Shown here: one piece after another, positions 29,389 through 38,165 of the stretch
Layout: each line of letters opens with the position of its first letter
Position numbering within the stretch: position 1 is the stretch's first letter
Source of the DNA: a virus
IMG/VR virus record: IMGVR_UViG_3300032236_001747
Location: 1-50,127 of that record
Strand: one strand, 5' to 3'
Length of the DNA stretch: 50,127 bases
Position numbers and translations under genes: made by a program
The notes under the pieces: generated by a model
What the model saw: the letters and a program-made list of their open reading frames with translations, nothing else
Told to the model about the DNA's origin: nothing
The model's database searches: none

Positions 29389-30110
29389 GGTATTATAATT
29401 CTTCCTTCACCGTCAATCTGACTTTGCCATTTCACATAATCTGAACCCCAAAAAAGGCTTCCGTAAAGATTTTCCCCAGCAATTCCGTGAAAAATTCTAC
29501 ACATATCTCCATTATATATATAAACAGATTTCTTTTGACCGCCCCATTTTTCTGCATCAAGCAAATTTGCATGTTCCTTGTTTTCATCATGCCCAAAATA
29601 CTTGAATAAACCGCTGGTGTAAACGGCTGGACCAGTATGATAATGAACTCCATGAGGGATATCATATTTTGGATTTCTCAATCTTTCTAGCATAACTTCA
29701 ATAATACTTTTAATAGCAGGATGACGAGGTGTTGCAGCAAAAATCCATTGACAAAAATGCTCTTCATGCTCTGGGCAAATGATCATACCGGCATCCTGCC
29801 TAATCCAAGTATCAATGGGTTTTCTAGATATAGCATCAATATCTGCATATATACCACCATAATGATATATTATTAAATATCTCCACATGTCTCCACGCAT
29901 TACCCCCAAAGGCAGGCTCAACCATATTTTTTGGATTTCTTCTCCATAAACATTTAAAATAAAATCTGCAGCCTCCCGATCATTCATATAATTATATTCA
30001 TAATCAGGATTATGCTCAATCCAAGTATTAGACGTTTGTTTAATATAATCAGGGAGCGTATCCCTATCATCCTTATAGGTTTGCCATATTCTTTTGGGGA
30101 TTTCTTGCAT
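29385..30110 (-). CDS. GT32-type glycosyltransferase
   Basis: The start is ATG 30110, overlapping the upstream stop (TAATG). IPKRIWQTYKD followed by GVMRGDMWRYLIIYHYGGIY and ADID is the hallmark of GT32/capsular-type DXD sugar transferases, with the catalytic D-x-D just after the GGIYADI strand. The product may be a mannose- or galactose-type link, but donor and acceptor are not known. Confidence 0.88.
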   Translation of the reverse strand: MQEIPKRIWQTYKDDRDTLPDYIKQTSNTWIEHNPDYEYNYMNDREAADFILNVYGEEIQKIWLSLPLGVMRGDMWRYLIIYHYGGIYADIDAISRKPIDTWIRQDAGMIICPEHEEHFCQWIFAATPRHPAIKSIIEVMLERLRNPKYDIPHGVHYHTGPAVYTSGLFKYFGHDENKEHANLLDAEKWGGQKKSVYIYNGDMCRIFHGIAGENLYGSLFWGSDYVKWQSQIDGEGRIIIP

Positions 30111-31120
30111 TATAAATGCAGCCATTCTGGATGTTTTAATGTCCACTCAACAGTTCTTTGCAAAGATTTTTCAAAAGGTATCGGCATCTTCCACCCAGAC
30201 TCAGTAATTCTATTTTGATTAAGAGCATATCTTAAATCATGACCCGGCCTTGAAGAATGAAAATCAACAATATCATAATTAAGTGGTTTGCCAACATACT
30301 CAGCAATTAGATTTGCAATTTCTAGATTGTCAACCTCGCGCTCGCCTGCAATATGATATCGAGCAGGAGTGCTGGCTTCTCCGTATGCAGGCGCTGGTAG
30401 ATTAGAAATATAAAGTAATCCGTCAGCCTGATTACGAGCATGTAGATAAAAACGACTTCCAATGCGTCCATCAGGAGATCCATGAATTGAAACTTTTTCA
30501 CCATTAATAACTTTTTTAATAACCATAGGCACATACTTCTCAGGATCTTGAGTCTCACCAATAATATTCATAGTGTTAGTAATAATCAGAGGGATACCAT
30601 AAGTTCTCCAATACGAGAATGCTATATCTTCCTGTGCAGCCTTAGATGCAGAATATGGATTACTTGGCAGATGCTGATCTTCCCATTCAACATGAGCATA
30701 TCCATCTGGCGCAGGACCATATACCTCATCCGTAGATACTTGAATAAATTTTTCAATATTAGAATTCCTCGCCCAATCAAGAACGTGACAAATTAAAGAA
30801 ACATTATTAATAATAAAAGGCGCTGGCTCTTCAATGCTTCTATCAACATGACTTTCGCTTGCAACATTAATAACAAGGTCGATGTTGCCAAATTCTCTAG
30901 CAGTAATGGGAGAAATGGGAGAGGTAAAATCACAACGAATTACCTTTATTCTTTTATAATCCTGCTCTCTGCCCTCTAGGGCCACACGAATTCTATCTTG
31001 CAAACCCTTGTGCGTAAACGTTGTTGGACAAACAACTTGCCAATCAGTATTAACCAATATATGCCTAAGGACATGGCTACCAACGAAACCGGAAGATCCG
31101 GTCAGAAGAACCCTTTTCAC
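30110..31120 (-). CDS. NAD-dependent sugar epimerase/dehydratase (RmlB-like)
   Basis: The start is GTG 31120, because AGGAG lies 5 bases upstream; a longer frame to 31138 is unlikely. LLTGSSGFVGSHVLRH is the NAD site, SHVDRSIEEP and STDEVYG and YSASKAAQE (Y-x3-K) match dTDP-glucose 4,6-dehydratase-type enzymes. It probably makes a 4-keto-6-deoxy sugar nucleotide. No dedicated thymidylyltransferase is next to it, but the fused gene at 34229 has a nucleotidyltransferase domain. Confidence 0.88.
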   Translation of the reverse strand: MKRVLLTGSSGFVGSHVLRHILVNTDWQVVCPTTFTHKGLQDRIRVALEGREQDYKRIKVIRCDFTSPISPITAREFGNIDLVINVASESHVDRSIEEPAPFIINNVSLICHVLDWARNSNIEKFIQVSTDEVYGPAPDGYAHVEWEDQHLPSNPYSASKAAQEDIAFSYWRTYGIPLIITNTMNIIGETQDPEKYVPMVIKKVINGEKVSIHGSPDGRIGSRFYLHARNQADGLLYISNLPAPAYGEASTPARYHIAGEREVDNLEIANLIAEYVGKPLNYDIVDFHSSRPGHDLRYALNQNRITESGWKMPIPFEKSLQRTVEWTLKHPEWLHL

Positions 31121-31178
31121 TTTTCTCCTAATAATCACTGCCCACTAATATTGGGGCATCATACACGCAAACATTTTC

Positions 31179-31187
31179 ATTATATCA
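31179..31187 (-). promoter_or_regulatory. Extended -10 promoter upstream of the RmlB-like gene
   Basis: TGATATAAT leftward at 31187-31179 overlaps the end of the upstream gene (KLI-stop). It would start transcription of the 30110-side glycan genes. Confidence 0.5.
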
Positions 31188-32061
31188 ATTTTATATTAAT
31201 CAGAACATTTTTTATTACAGAAAAAACATTTTCATCATCATAAAAATTATAATGTAATGTTTTTGCTTTGACATTTTCAACTCCATACCAATAAGCATTT
31301 GTCTCAACATCTAAAAAACCGATTAAAACTTTATTTTCATTCAAAAAATTATTTTTAGTCATAGAAAAGGTACCCGGACCCGAAGAATTAGTAATAATAA
31401 CATCACAAGATTCAGAAATATGAGCAATTTCTGGCAAATCACAGGTTATTTGATTACGATTTGTTAGAATATTTGTATAAAAAACATTAGGCATTTCAAG
31501 ATCTAAATAATTTGTACATATAAAATTAATATCTGGAAACTCTTTTGCTAAATTTTCAATAGCATTTTTCCAATTTCCATTATGAGATTGACCAGAAACT
31601 GGAATATCATTGCAAAAAAGAACTTTCTTGCCTTCTGGAATAACAACAGGCGAAAGCAATTCAACATCTATACTTGAAGCATAAAAAAGAGTATCATCTT
31701 TTATTGGAATGGATATTTCTCCCAATGAAGAAACCAAAACTTTATTTGACAATTCTTTCCACATTATTTGTTGTTGAAAATTATGACCATGCATTGTCAA
31801 ATAATAACCAATCCATGTATTTATATACATGGTTTTAGAAATTTCATCATAATATGTCGGAGGATTTTGCATTAAATGGGGATATTGAGTAATTGATACA
31901 CACATAATTGGAAGATTAACGGCGCGGGGAGAAACCATTGTTGCATATTCAACAGGAATTCCGCGTGACTCAAACTCTTCACAGAATTGTCTAACATACT
32001 CTTTGTTGCTATGAAGATCGCCAAAATGCCAACTATTAAAAAATATTACTTTTTCAATCAT
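31180..32061 (-). CDS. GT-B-like hypothetical protein (293 aa) in glycan cluster
   Basis: I do not recognise a specific family. Features seen are VIFFNSWHFGDLHSN at the start and a Rossmann-like C-terminal half with CDVIITNSSGPGTFSM, reminiscent of GT9/heptosyltransferase-type donor sites. It is very AT-rich compared with genes outside the cluster. It overlaps the DUF6165 gene by 4 bases, and the two may act together. Confidence 0.6.
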   Translation of the reverse strand: MIEKVIFFNSWHFGDLHSNKEYVRQFCEEFESRGIPVEYATMVSPRAVNLPIMCVSITQYPHLMQNPPTYYDEISKTMYINTWIGYYLTMHGHNFQQQIMWKELSNKVLVSSLGEISIPIKDDTLFYASSIDVELLSPVVIPEGKKVLFCNDIPVSGQSHNGNWKNAIENLAKEFPDINFICTNYLDLEMPNVFYTNILTNRNQITCDLPEIAHISESCDVIITNSSGPGTFSMTKNNFLNENKVLIGFLDVETNAYWYGVENVKAKTLHYNFYDDENVFSVIKNVLINIKLI

Positions 32062-32444
32062 ATTTTATCCTTTAAATATTTTGGAAGAATTTTTTGTTCT
32101 CTAAAATCAGAATTGTTTTGATTATCAATTTTTGATTTTATCAAATATCTTTGATCATTCATCATATAAACATTTCTTGCTAATTTAATAAAATTAGGCC
32201 CAAAATCATTTTTTGACTCGCATATCCTAATTTTATCTTCTACTTCCCATAGTTCAGCATTTATTAATCTTAAATCGTCTATGTCTGAAGAATTAATATG
32301 CATATCGTTTAAAATATTTATAATATAATCAAGTTCAATTTGTATAAACGACATTTTATCAACATCTTGACATTTTTTCTTTTTAATTTCTAAAATAGTC
32401 ATTTTATCAACTATTTCACCAACAGAAACATTTATTAAAGGCAT
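32058..32444 (-). CDS. DUF6165-family protein
   Basis: The start VSVGEIVDKMTILEIK, then LWEVEDKIRICESK and FIKLARNVYMMNDQRY match DUF6165, often found near glycosyltransferases. Its function is not known. AAGGAT precedes the ATG. The coding bias is strongly AT-rich. Confidence 0.8.
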   Translation of the reverse strand: MPLINVSVGEIVDKMTILEIKKKKCQDVDKMSFIQIELDYIINILNDMHINSSDIDDLRLINAELWEVEDKIRICESKNDFGPNFIKLARNVYMMNDQRYLIKSKIDNQNNSDFREQKILPKYLKDKI

Positions 32445-32447
32445 TAA

Positions 32448-33071
32448 CTATCCTTCTCTATGAATTTTAAGCAAAGAGGCAGAGCCATAAGGATTAAACA
32501 AAAGCCTTCCTTCTTTTTTTACTTCAGAACACCATTGAATATCTTCCTGCTGATTCCATAATAAATCTTCATTAAAAGGATATTTAATCATCAATTCCCG
32601 TTTTGTAAAAAAGAATCCTCCACTTATATAGTGATCTTGTGGGGTTTCTGAATAATCGAGATAGGGTTGCGACAAGCAAACCCAATCTAATCTAAATCTA
32701 TTACCGTTCATTGTAAAAATTTTATTTGTTATTGCAGACCAATCATCTTGATCATTAATAAATTTACATAAACCTTGATACCAATCATCAGAAAGCATAA
32801 AGTAATCATGAAGCATTAAACAATATTGATAATTAGAATTTTGTACGGCTAAATTTTTTTTCCTAGTTATCCAACCGGGTCTATCAAATTCATTAAAATC
32901 TATTAAAACAATATCTTCTGATTTAAAATATTCAGGAATATCCTGAGGAATACCGCCAACAATTATAATTTCATAATTATTTATTGATTGATTTCTTATA
33001 GATTCAATTAACAACATTAATGCTGAAATATCAGCATAATTTGTTATAACGCAAAAACTTATATCAATCAT
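32448..33071 (-). CDS. GT2-like glycosyltransferase (208 aa)
   Basis: The start is ATG 33071 just past the upstream stop; a TTG at 33077 is the alternative. IDISFCVITNYADISALML, YEIIIVGGIP and the acidic-aromatic LMLHDYFML stretch suggest a short GT-A fold; an N-terminal D-x-D-like element is hard to place. AT-rich. The acceptor is unknown. Confidence 0.75.
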   Translation of the reverse strand: MIDISFCVITNYADISALMLLIESIRNQSINNYEIIIVGGIPQDIPEYFKSEDIVLIDFNEFDRPGWITRKKNLAVQNSNYQYCLMLHDYFMLSDDWYQGLCKFINDQDDWSAITNKIFTMNGNRFRLDWVCLSQPYLDYSETPQDHYISGGFFFTKRELMIKYPFNEDLLWNQQEDIQWCSEVKKEGRLLFNPYGSASLLKIHREG

Positions 33072-33073
33072 TA

Positions 33074-33544
33074 TCAATCCAATAAATCCACATATTTACC
33101 AGCATTAACTTTTTTTGCAAAATCTGTACATACTGCATAACATTTTTCTATTTTACCAACATATCCTTTTTCTGGCAATACACAAATTGAATTTTCCATA
33201 AGTTTTATTTTGGGATATGTCCAAACAAATCCTTTAGAGGTTAGGGTAAAATTATCTGTTTCATGCCAAAAATAATTAAAATTATTATTGTTTAATTGAT
33301 TAAAATATTCTAAAGACTCATAATTTTTACAATGTATCCATATTAAAGATTGTCTTTTTTTAAACCAATTAAATGGTACCAAATACTGAGGCTCGTCGTG
33401 ACCAAGGTACCAAGAATCAAAAATTTTCCAAACATCAATTTCTATATCAAAGTTTGCGTCTAGGGCAATATCTAAATAAATGGGATTATTTTCAAAATGC
33501 GGGTTAGGACCATTTAGATTCCCCCTATGAGCAATTATTTTCAT
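33074..33544 (-). CDS. GDPD-like phosphodiesterase-fold protein (156 aa)
   Basis: The start is ATG 33544, overlapping the upstream stop (ATGA). IIAHRGNLNGPNP, then FDIEIDVWK and WYLGHDEPQY carry the catalytic H, R, E and D of glycerophosphodiester phosphodiesterases, in a much shorter frame than usual. It may trim or add phosphodiester groups on a glycan. AT-rich; found with glycan genes. Confidence 0.65.
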   Translation of the reverse strand: MKIIAHRGNLNGPNPHFENNPIYLDIALDANFDIEIDVWKIFDSWYLGHDEPQYLVPFNWFKKRQSLIWIHCKNYESLEYFNQLNNNNFNYFWHETDNFTLTSKGFVWTYPKIKLMENSICVLPEKGYVGKIEKCYAVCTDFAKKVNAGKYVDLLD

Positions 33545-34236
33545 TTCTGAACTTGTACCCAAATCCAATTACTGTGAAAATCTCCGGGGCCAGTTGGTCT
33601 AATATCTGATTTATAATTTTTAAAACCTATTTTTTCTAAATCGTTTTTTATAAAATCTTCATCCCTTAATTCAAAATCGTATGCTCCATTAGTTGATGAA
33701 GCATCAAAATCATCTGCATAATAATTTGAAGTTGGCAAAGACTTTTCTCCAAAACCTACTTGGAAGCAAAAAAATCCTTCAGGTTTAAGCACTCGATAAA
33801 TATCTTTCATAATATTCATTCTAATAGAATGTGATGCAATGTGTTGCAAACATATAACACTAAAAACAACATCATAATTTTCATCGCTAGAGGGTATGCT
33901 TTGACCATCACAAACAAAAACTTCGCTGTTTTTAATATTATTCAATTCAAGATTATTTTTTGCTTTTTCAATACAACCTTCAGAAATATCAGTTCCATCA
34001 ATTTCTTTAAATCTGCTAGAAAATCTAATAATGTTTCTTCCCGGACCACAACCATACTCAAGTGCTTTTAAATTTAAAGTTTCAAAATCCTTAAAAAGAT
34101 ATACATCATAATCAGTCCATGCATTATGTTCATGGTAAGAACCAACAACGGGATCTGGATTATGGATGTCCCACGAATTACTTTCATTATTATAAAATGA
34201 TTTTTGCATATTTAAATATTTATCAATATTATTCAT
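33541..34236 (-). CDS. SAM-dependent class I methyltransferase
   Basis: Motif I is ALEYGCGPGRNIIRF, followed by DGTDISEGCIEKAKNNL and SDENYDVVFSVICLQHI. These are standard SAM-binding elements. A methyl group on a sugar chain or on another small molecule is likely given the context. The gene is AT-rich and ends in the GDPD-like gene with a 4-base overlap. Confidence 0.85.
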   Translation of the reverse strand: MNNIDKYLNMQKSFYNNESNSWDIHNPDPVVGSYHEHNAWTDYDVYLFKDFETLNLKALEYGCGPGRNIIRFSSRFKEIDGTDISEGCIEKAKNNLELNNIKNSEVFVCDGQSIPSSDENYDVVFSVICLQHIASHSIRMNIMKDIYRVLKPEGFFCFQVGFGEKSLPTSNYYADDFDASSTNGAYDFELRDEDFIKNDLEKIGFKNYKSDIRPTGPGDFHSNWIWVQVQK

Positions 34237-35599
34237 TATTCCTCCAAGTGTTAATAAAATAATTTAAATCTTCTGGGGTTCCCAAACCCCACATATTGTC
34301 AATATTAAAAATTTTAATATTTTTACCATCTTGAATTGCTTCATTAAAAACCGGACAAACATAAAACTCATTATTAACACGAATATTTTTATTAATCATT
34401 TGTTCAGCATATTTAACATAATCAGAGCCTTTACCCCAATAGTATACCCCTACGGTAGCATTATCAGAAATAGGATTTTTTTCAGCAACCTCTGTTACTT
34501 GATCGTATTCATTAACTTTTGCAAAAGACCATTTTGGATGAGTAGACTTAAACGTTAAAATTCCAGCGTCGCAATCTTGCTCATTCATCTTATAAAAAAA
34601 ATCTGAAGGATTCCATTCAATAAATTGATCTGAATTTGCCATAAGTAAAGGATTTTCATTATCTATAAATTCTTTTGCCAATAAAGTCGTACATGCTGCC
34701 CCTTGAGTTACACCGTCTACTTCTAAAATTTTACAATCAGGAACCATAAGTCTTAACATAGAATCAATATTATACGCTTCTTTATGTGATTTTTGTATTA
34801 TAAAAATAAAATTTGCTTCAACACCAAGGCTTTTTATTACCCATTGAATCATTGGGCTTCCTTTTACATCAATAAGCGGTTTGGGAAAAGTATATCCGGC
34901 TTGCTGAAACCTAGTTCCTCCACCAGCCATTGGAATAACGACATTCATTTTTTTATCAGACCAAATCATTTTAAAAACACCATTATTTCTATTTAATTCA
35001 TTTTTAATTTTATCAATTGTTAAATCAATGCTATTTTTAACACGCAGAACATTTGCTCCAGAACGTTTTGCTGCCAACAATCCAATAGGGGAATCTTCAA
35101 TTATTAAAGTTTCTTCGGGAAGAACCTTCATTCTTTTCATAGCCTCCCAATATATTTCAGGATATGGCTTAGAATTATGCACATTTTCATTAGAAATGAT
35201 TTCATCAAAATATTCTATAATGCCAATTTTTTCTAAAGCCAAATTTATTGTTTGACGAATAGAGTTTGAACAGCAAACTATATTAAATCCATTTAACTTT
35301 AAATAACTTAAAATACTTATAAGTTTGTCATTTTTATTTATATCTTCCAACATTTTTATTGTTATTTTTTGTTTTGAATCCCAAATTTCTTTATGTAATT
35401 CTTCAGGTAAACCTTTTTTTTCTGTAAGCATTTTGAGTTTTTCATTTGTGCTTAATCCATCATAAAAAGAAAGGTGTTCATTTTTATCAATAACATATTT
35501 TTTATCAATATTTAAAAGTGCCAAGTTTAAGGCATGATAATGAGCATCTTTTATATCTACAAGCACACCATCAAGGTCGAATGCAATCAACTTTATCAT
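34229..35599 (-). CDS. Fused HAD phosphatase and sugar nucleotidyltransferase
   Basis: The 456-residue protein has an N-terminal HAD domain (LIAFDLDGVLVD at 4-15, VCCSNS, and LIIEDSPIGLLAA) followed from about residue 217 by a nucleotidyltransferase domain: VVIPMAGGGTRFQQAGYTFP with PKPLIDVKG, then LMANSDQFIEW. In one chain, the HAD may remove a sugar phosphate and the NTase may activate a sugar. A bridge between monosaccharide phosphate and NDP-sugar is a reasonable guess. The two enzymes could be separate genes fused by a lost stop. Confidence 0.85.
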   Translation of the reverse strand: MIKLIAFDLDGVLVDIKDAHYHALNLALLNIDKKYVIDKNEHLSFYDGLSTNEKLKMLTEKKGLPEELHKEIWDSKQKITIKMLEDINKNDKLISILSYLKLNGFNIVCCSNSIRQTINLALEKIGIIEYFDEIISNENVHNSKPYPEIYWEAMKRMKVLPEETLIIEDSPIGLLAAKRSGANVLRVKNSIDLTIDKIKNELNRNNGVFKMIWSDKKMNVVIPMAGGGTRFQQAGYTFPKPLIDVKGSPMIQWVIKSLGVEANFIFIIQKSHKEAYNIDSMLRLMVPDCKILEVDGVTQGAACTTLLAKEFIDNENPLLMANSDQFIEWNPSDFFYKMNEQDCDAGILTFKSTHPKWSFAKVNEYDQVTEVAEKNPISDNATVGVYYWGKGSDYVKYAEQMINKNIRVNNEFYVCPVFNEAIQDGKNIKIFNIDNMWGLGTPEDLNYFINTWRNNE

Positions 35600-35736
35600 T
35601 TTAATAAACCCATTTTAATCAATGCCCTCTGTATAGTCATGTGACTACACTTAGCCTCATTAGCCATTTCGACAATGCCTTTTTTTTCTAAAATATATCT
35701 TTTATAAAGCCATTGCTTAGACTCATAAAGTTTCAT
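35596..35736 (-). CDS. Small HTH protein (46 aa)
   Basis: The start is ATG 35736 with GAGGTAAT just upstream; a longer frame to 35799 lies inside the RuvC-like gene. YESKQWLYKRYILEKKGIVE then MANEAKCSHMTIQRALI is a helix-turn-helix of the type used in small phage DNA-binding proteins. Target unknown. Confidence 0.65.
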   Translation of the reverse strand: MKLYESKQWLYKRYILEKKGIVEMANEAKCSHMTIQRALIKMGLLK

Positions 35737-35737
35737 A

Positions 35738-36304
35738 TTACCTCGTAAGGTTATTAGCAGCATACCATGCAATACCCGCTGCATCAGCGACATTATCACT
35801 AGTAGTAATTATACCCTTATCATGCATAAACTGTAAAGTAAAACCCTTACGCTGCTCTCTAATTTTAGCCTTATACCAATTTTCAGATTTACCGGGAAAC
35901 TCTTGCTTGACTGCTTCTTTCTGAACCTTAGTATAATTTTTATTACCAATAAAAGATTGCCAAGTTATCGGATGAACTTCCACTACTTCAATGTTTTCAT
36001 CCAATAATTGACCCATAATAACCCCAAAAATGTAGGCCATTTTGATTCCGGTCGCGGCAGATCTGACAACGACCCCTGCTTCGATTGCCACAAAGTCCAC
36101 ATCAAAGATTCCTGTTTTACAGACCGCTGCAACTTTTCTTTTTGCATCGAGAATTCTTTCATAAACATTGGCTCCTTCAAAAAATATTTCACCATAAGAT
36201 TTTACTTTTTTATCCTCAAAGATACAAAATGCAAGACTATTTGTACTTGCATCAATTCCTAAAATTTTATGAGCCTTTGATTTATGAAGTTTAGCCAGAG
36301 ACAT
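35738..36304 (-). CDS. RuvC-like Holliday-junction resolvase
   Basis: The four acids are in place: D18 (LGIDAST), E75 (VAIEAGVV), and D170 and D174 (SDNVADAAGIAW). It resolves branched recombination DNA made by the phage RecA. It adjoins a zinc-finger protein and the Cas4-like nuclease gene, a sensible recombination module. Confidence 0.88.
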   Translation of the reverse strand: MSLAKLHKSKAHKILGIDASTNSLAFCIFEDKKVKSYGEIFFEGANVYERILDAKRKVAAVCKTGIFDVDFVAIEAGVVVRSAATGIKMAYIFGVIMGQLLDENIEVVEVHPITWQSFIGNKNYTKVQKEAVKQEFPGKSENWYKAKIREQRKGFTLQFMHDKGIITTSDNVADAAGIAWYAANNLTR

Positions 36305-36584
36305 TCTTTATCATTCCAAGAATTGTTTTTCTTTTTTCAGTATCTTGTTTGGCAGAACACTCTTGACATACAGAAGAATTATTGTATCTACTCAAAACAT
36401 TCTTACATCCACGTTTGGAACAATATCTTTTTTTACCATTAAGACGTTCTTTATTCTCATAATATTTTTCACGAATCTTAGTATTAGTTGCTATGCGACA
36501 ACACTGACTTGAACAATATTTCTGATTATGCGTAGTTTTTTCAAATTCTTTACCGCATTCTTTGTATGCACAAACATCTATCAT
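36291..36584 (-). CDS. Multi-Cys zinc-finger protein (97 aa)
   Basis: At least eight cysteines: VCAYKECGKEF, YCSSQCCR, YCSKRGCKN and VCQECSAK, giving two or more zinc sites. It is basic and overlaps the RuvC-like gene by 14 bases and the Cas4-like gene by 4. A nucleic-acid-binding helper of recombination is possible. Confidence 0.7.
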   Translation of the reverse strand: MIDVCAYKECGKEFEKTTHNQKYCSSQCCRIATNTKIREKYYENKERLNGKKRYCSKRGCKNVLSRYNNSSVCQECSAKQDTEKRKTILGMIKNVSG

Positions 36585-37360
36585 TTCGGTGGCACATACT
36601 CTGGGACAACATTATTACCATCGGGCAAATCTTTCCAACAAACATCAAAAACTGGACAACCTTTACATGCAGGCTTGCTCTTAGTAAATGGTCTTGTAGG
36701 AAGATCCTGATCATCATGACTTTGCTTAACCATCCTAAGCCAAGAAAACAAATCTTCAATAATCTTAATATTCTTTTCCGACACTCTAACAGGAATCAGA
36801 GTCAATTCTTGATCATTCTTATTCTCATAAATAAAAACACCTTGAGCAGTCTTGAGAATCTTCATATAAATCAACAATTGAAGAAGATGATTAGAAGAAG
36901 GCTTCATGCTAGACTGCCTAATTGAATAAACTTCTTGCTTAGCAGTTTTTATCTCTGCGATGACTTGGTTGCCTTCCCATTCCAAAACAGCATCGACAAA
37001 CCCGCGAATGGGTGGATCATCATAAGTAACTTCAATCTCAACATCTTTCAACCTTCCCGTATCTTTTAAAACTTTTTGAATTCTATCATGAGCAGCAGTA
37101 CCATTCTGCATATTAGCAATACCCTGAGCATCAGCAGTTTCATTAAATTCCGCACCCTCAAAAGCAATATACCAATAACGAGGACAATTACCATGACCAT
37201 AACCAATAGTACTAGGACTAAAAGTAGTTTTCTTAGTTGTCCCGCCAGAACGACGTTGTTTTAAATATGCTTCCTCTATTTCTTTACCAAAGGCAACATG
37301 GTCAAAATCGCCCTCTAAAGGCTTCTGAAACTTTAACGTGCCAATAATACTTCTAGTCAT
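36581..37360 (-). CDS. Cas4-like PD-(D/E)xK exonuclease
   Basis: C59 (NCPRYW), H91 (AAHDRIQ), D123 (GFVDAVL), E136-x-K138 (IAEIKTA) and C232, C235, C241 (ACKGCPVFDVCW) give the Cas4/RecB pattern: a nuclease plus a probable [4Fe-4S] cluster. It likely resects DNA ends for recombination. No CRISPR array is present. The start overlaps the upstream stop (TAATG). Confidence 0.88.
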   Translation of the reverse strand: MTRSIIGTLKFQKPLEGDFDHVAFGKEIEEAYLKQRRSGGTTKKTTFSPSTIGYGHGNCPRYWYIAFEGAEFNETADAQGIANMQNGTAAHDRIQKVLKDTGRLKDVEIEVTYDDPPIRGFVDAVLEWEGNQVIAEIKTAKQEVYSIRQSSMKPSSNHLLQLLIYMKILKTAQGVFIYENKNDQELTLIPVRVSEKNIKIIEDLFSWLRMVKQSHDDQDLPTRPFTKSKPACKGCPVFDVCWKDLPDGNNVVPEYVPPK

Positions 37361-37677
37361 TAATAATTACCTCGTAACGAATATTTAAGTGCTGCTACCA
37401 GTTTATCAATGGCATCTGCTGCTGTGTAATAAGTATTTTTCTTTTGAGATGCTACTGGCCCTTTCTCAAAAGACGTATAGTATCTTGCAAGCATTGCAAA
37501 CTTAGCACTCATAGCCTGCAACCTAACGATCAATTCCGGTGCTTTAGTAGGAGGAACATCAGGCTTCGATATTAATTTTATCACAAGTGACAGTGCTTCG
37601 TCCAAGTCCGGGTCTTGCATAATAGAAGACATATCATTAAAAACAGTAAGTTCGCTTACTTCATCAATCACCGCCAT
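37360..37677 (-). CDS. Hypothetical protein (105 aa)
   Basis: The sequence is helical (FNDMSSIMQDPDLDEALSLV), with a mid-section IVRLQAMSAKFAMLARYYTS. It sits between Cas4-like and nuclease-like genes with short overlaps. No family is recognised. Confidence 0.65.
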   Translation of the reverse strand: MAVIDEVSELTVFNDMSSIMQDPDLDEALSLVIKLISKPDVPPTKAPELIVRLQAMSAKFAMLARYYTSFEKGPVASQKKNTYYTAADAIDKLVAALKYSLRGNY

Positions 37678-37978
37678 GATGCCGCTCCCAACTCTCTACC
37701 AAATCCTCCAACAAAGCCCACTCAATAACTGCAAGCCTTGTTTTCTCACTCCCTTCCCCAAGAATGATTTTGAGTACGGGGAAACAATCCCTACTAACTT
37801 TAAACGTATCTGTACAAATCTTAGCCCATGAAGATTTATTAATTGAAAAAGATTTAGAATATTCTTTATAATCTACAACAAAACTCTTCCATCGAGCATC
37901 ACCTTTTTGATACTGCCCCCGCCCAGAATTCTTCTGAGCCTTAGCACCATCACGCTTTATTTCTCCACGCTCAGTCAA
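37664..37978 (-). CDS. Probable PD-(D/E)xK-like resolvase/nuclease
   Basis: The start is TTG 37978 because GGAG lies 7 bases upstream; ATG 37996 is the alternative. RGEIKRDGAKAQKNSGRG, then QKGDARWKSFVVDYKEYSKS and later PVLKIILGEG resemble small phage Holliday-junction-resolvase-type PD-(D/E)xK proteins (acid in GDA, then D-x-K). The call is tentative. Confidence 0.6.
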   Translation of the reverse strand: MTERGEIKRDGAKAQKNSGRGQYQKGDARWKSFVVDYKEYSKSFSINKSSWAKICTDTFKVSRDCFPVLKIILGEGSEKTRLAVIEWALLEDLVESWERHHGGD

Positions 37979-38165
37979 GTTGCAACTCCGACTCATGATT
38001 ATCAGGACAAACCCATTTAATTAAATTAGTAGAAGAATTAAAATATGCATTATTAGTTTCCTTATTGCATTTCTTACAACCATAAATTCCGTTAAGAACT
38101 TCCCAGCCATAAAAACGTTCTTCTGACTTATCCTGCTTACCTAAAAAATCCTCAAGACTTGGCAT
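37971..38165 (-). CDS. Small zinc-binding protein (64 aa)
   Basis: YGCKKCNKE and WVCPDNH give a Cys pair and a Cys-His site. The start overlaps the RecA stop. It is a short protein in the recombination module with no clear family. Confidence 0.65.
   Translation of the reverse strand: MPSLEDFLGKQDKSEERFYGWEVLNGIYGCKKCNKETNNAYFNSSTNLIKWVCPDNHESELQLD

Noticed and set aside
30322-30561. A second minus-strand frame inside the RmlB-like gene
   Set aside because: It is the shadow of a gene with clear NAD-binding and YxxxK motifs.
36581-37360. Cas4-like gene as a sign of a phage CRISPR system
   Set aside because: No repeats, cas1 or cas2 are visible in the window; Cas4-type exonucleases are common in phage recombination.
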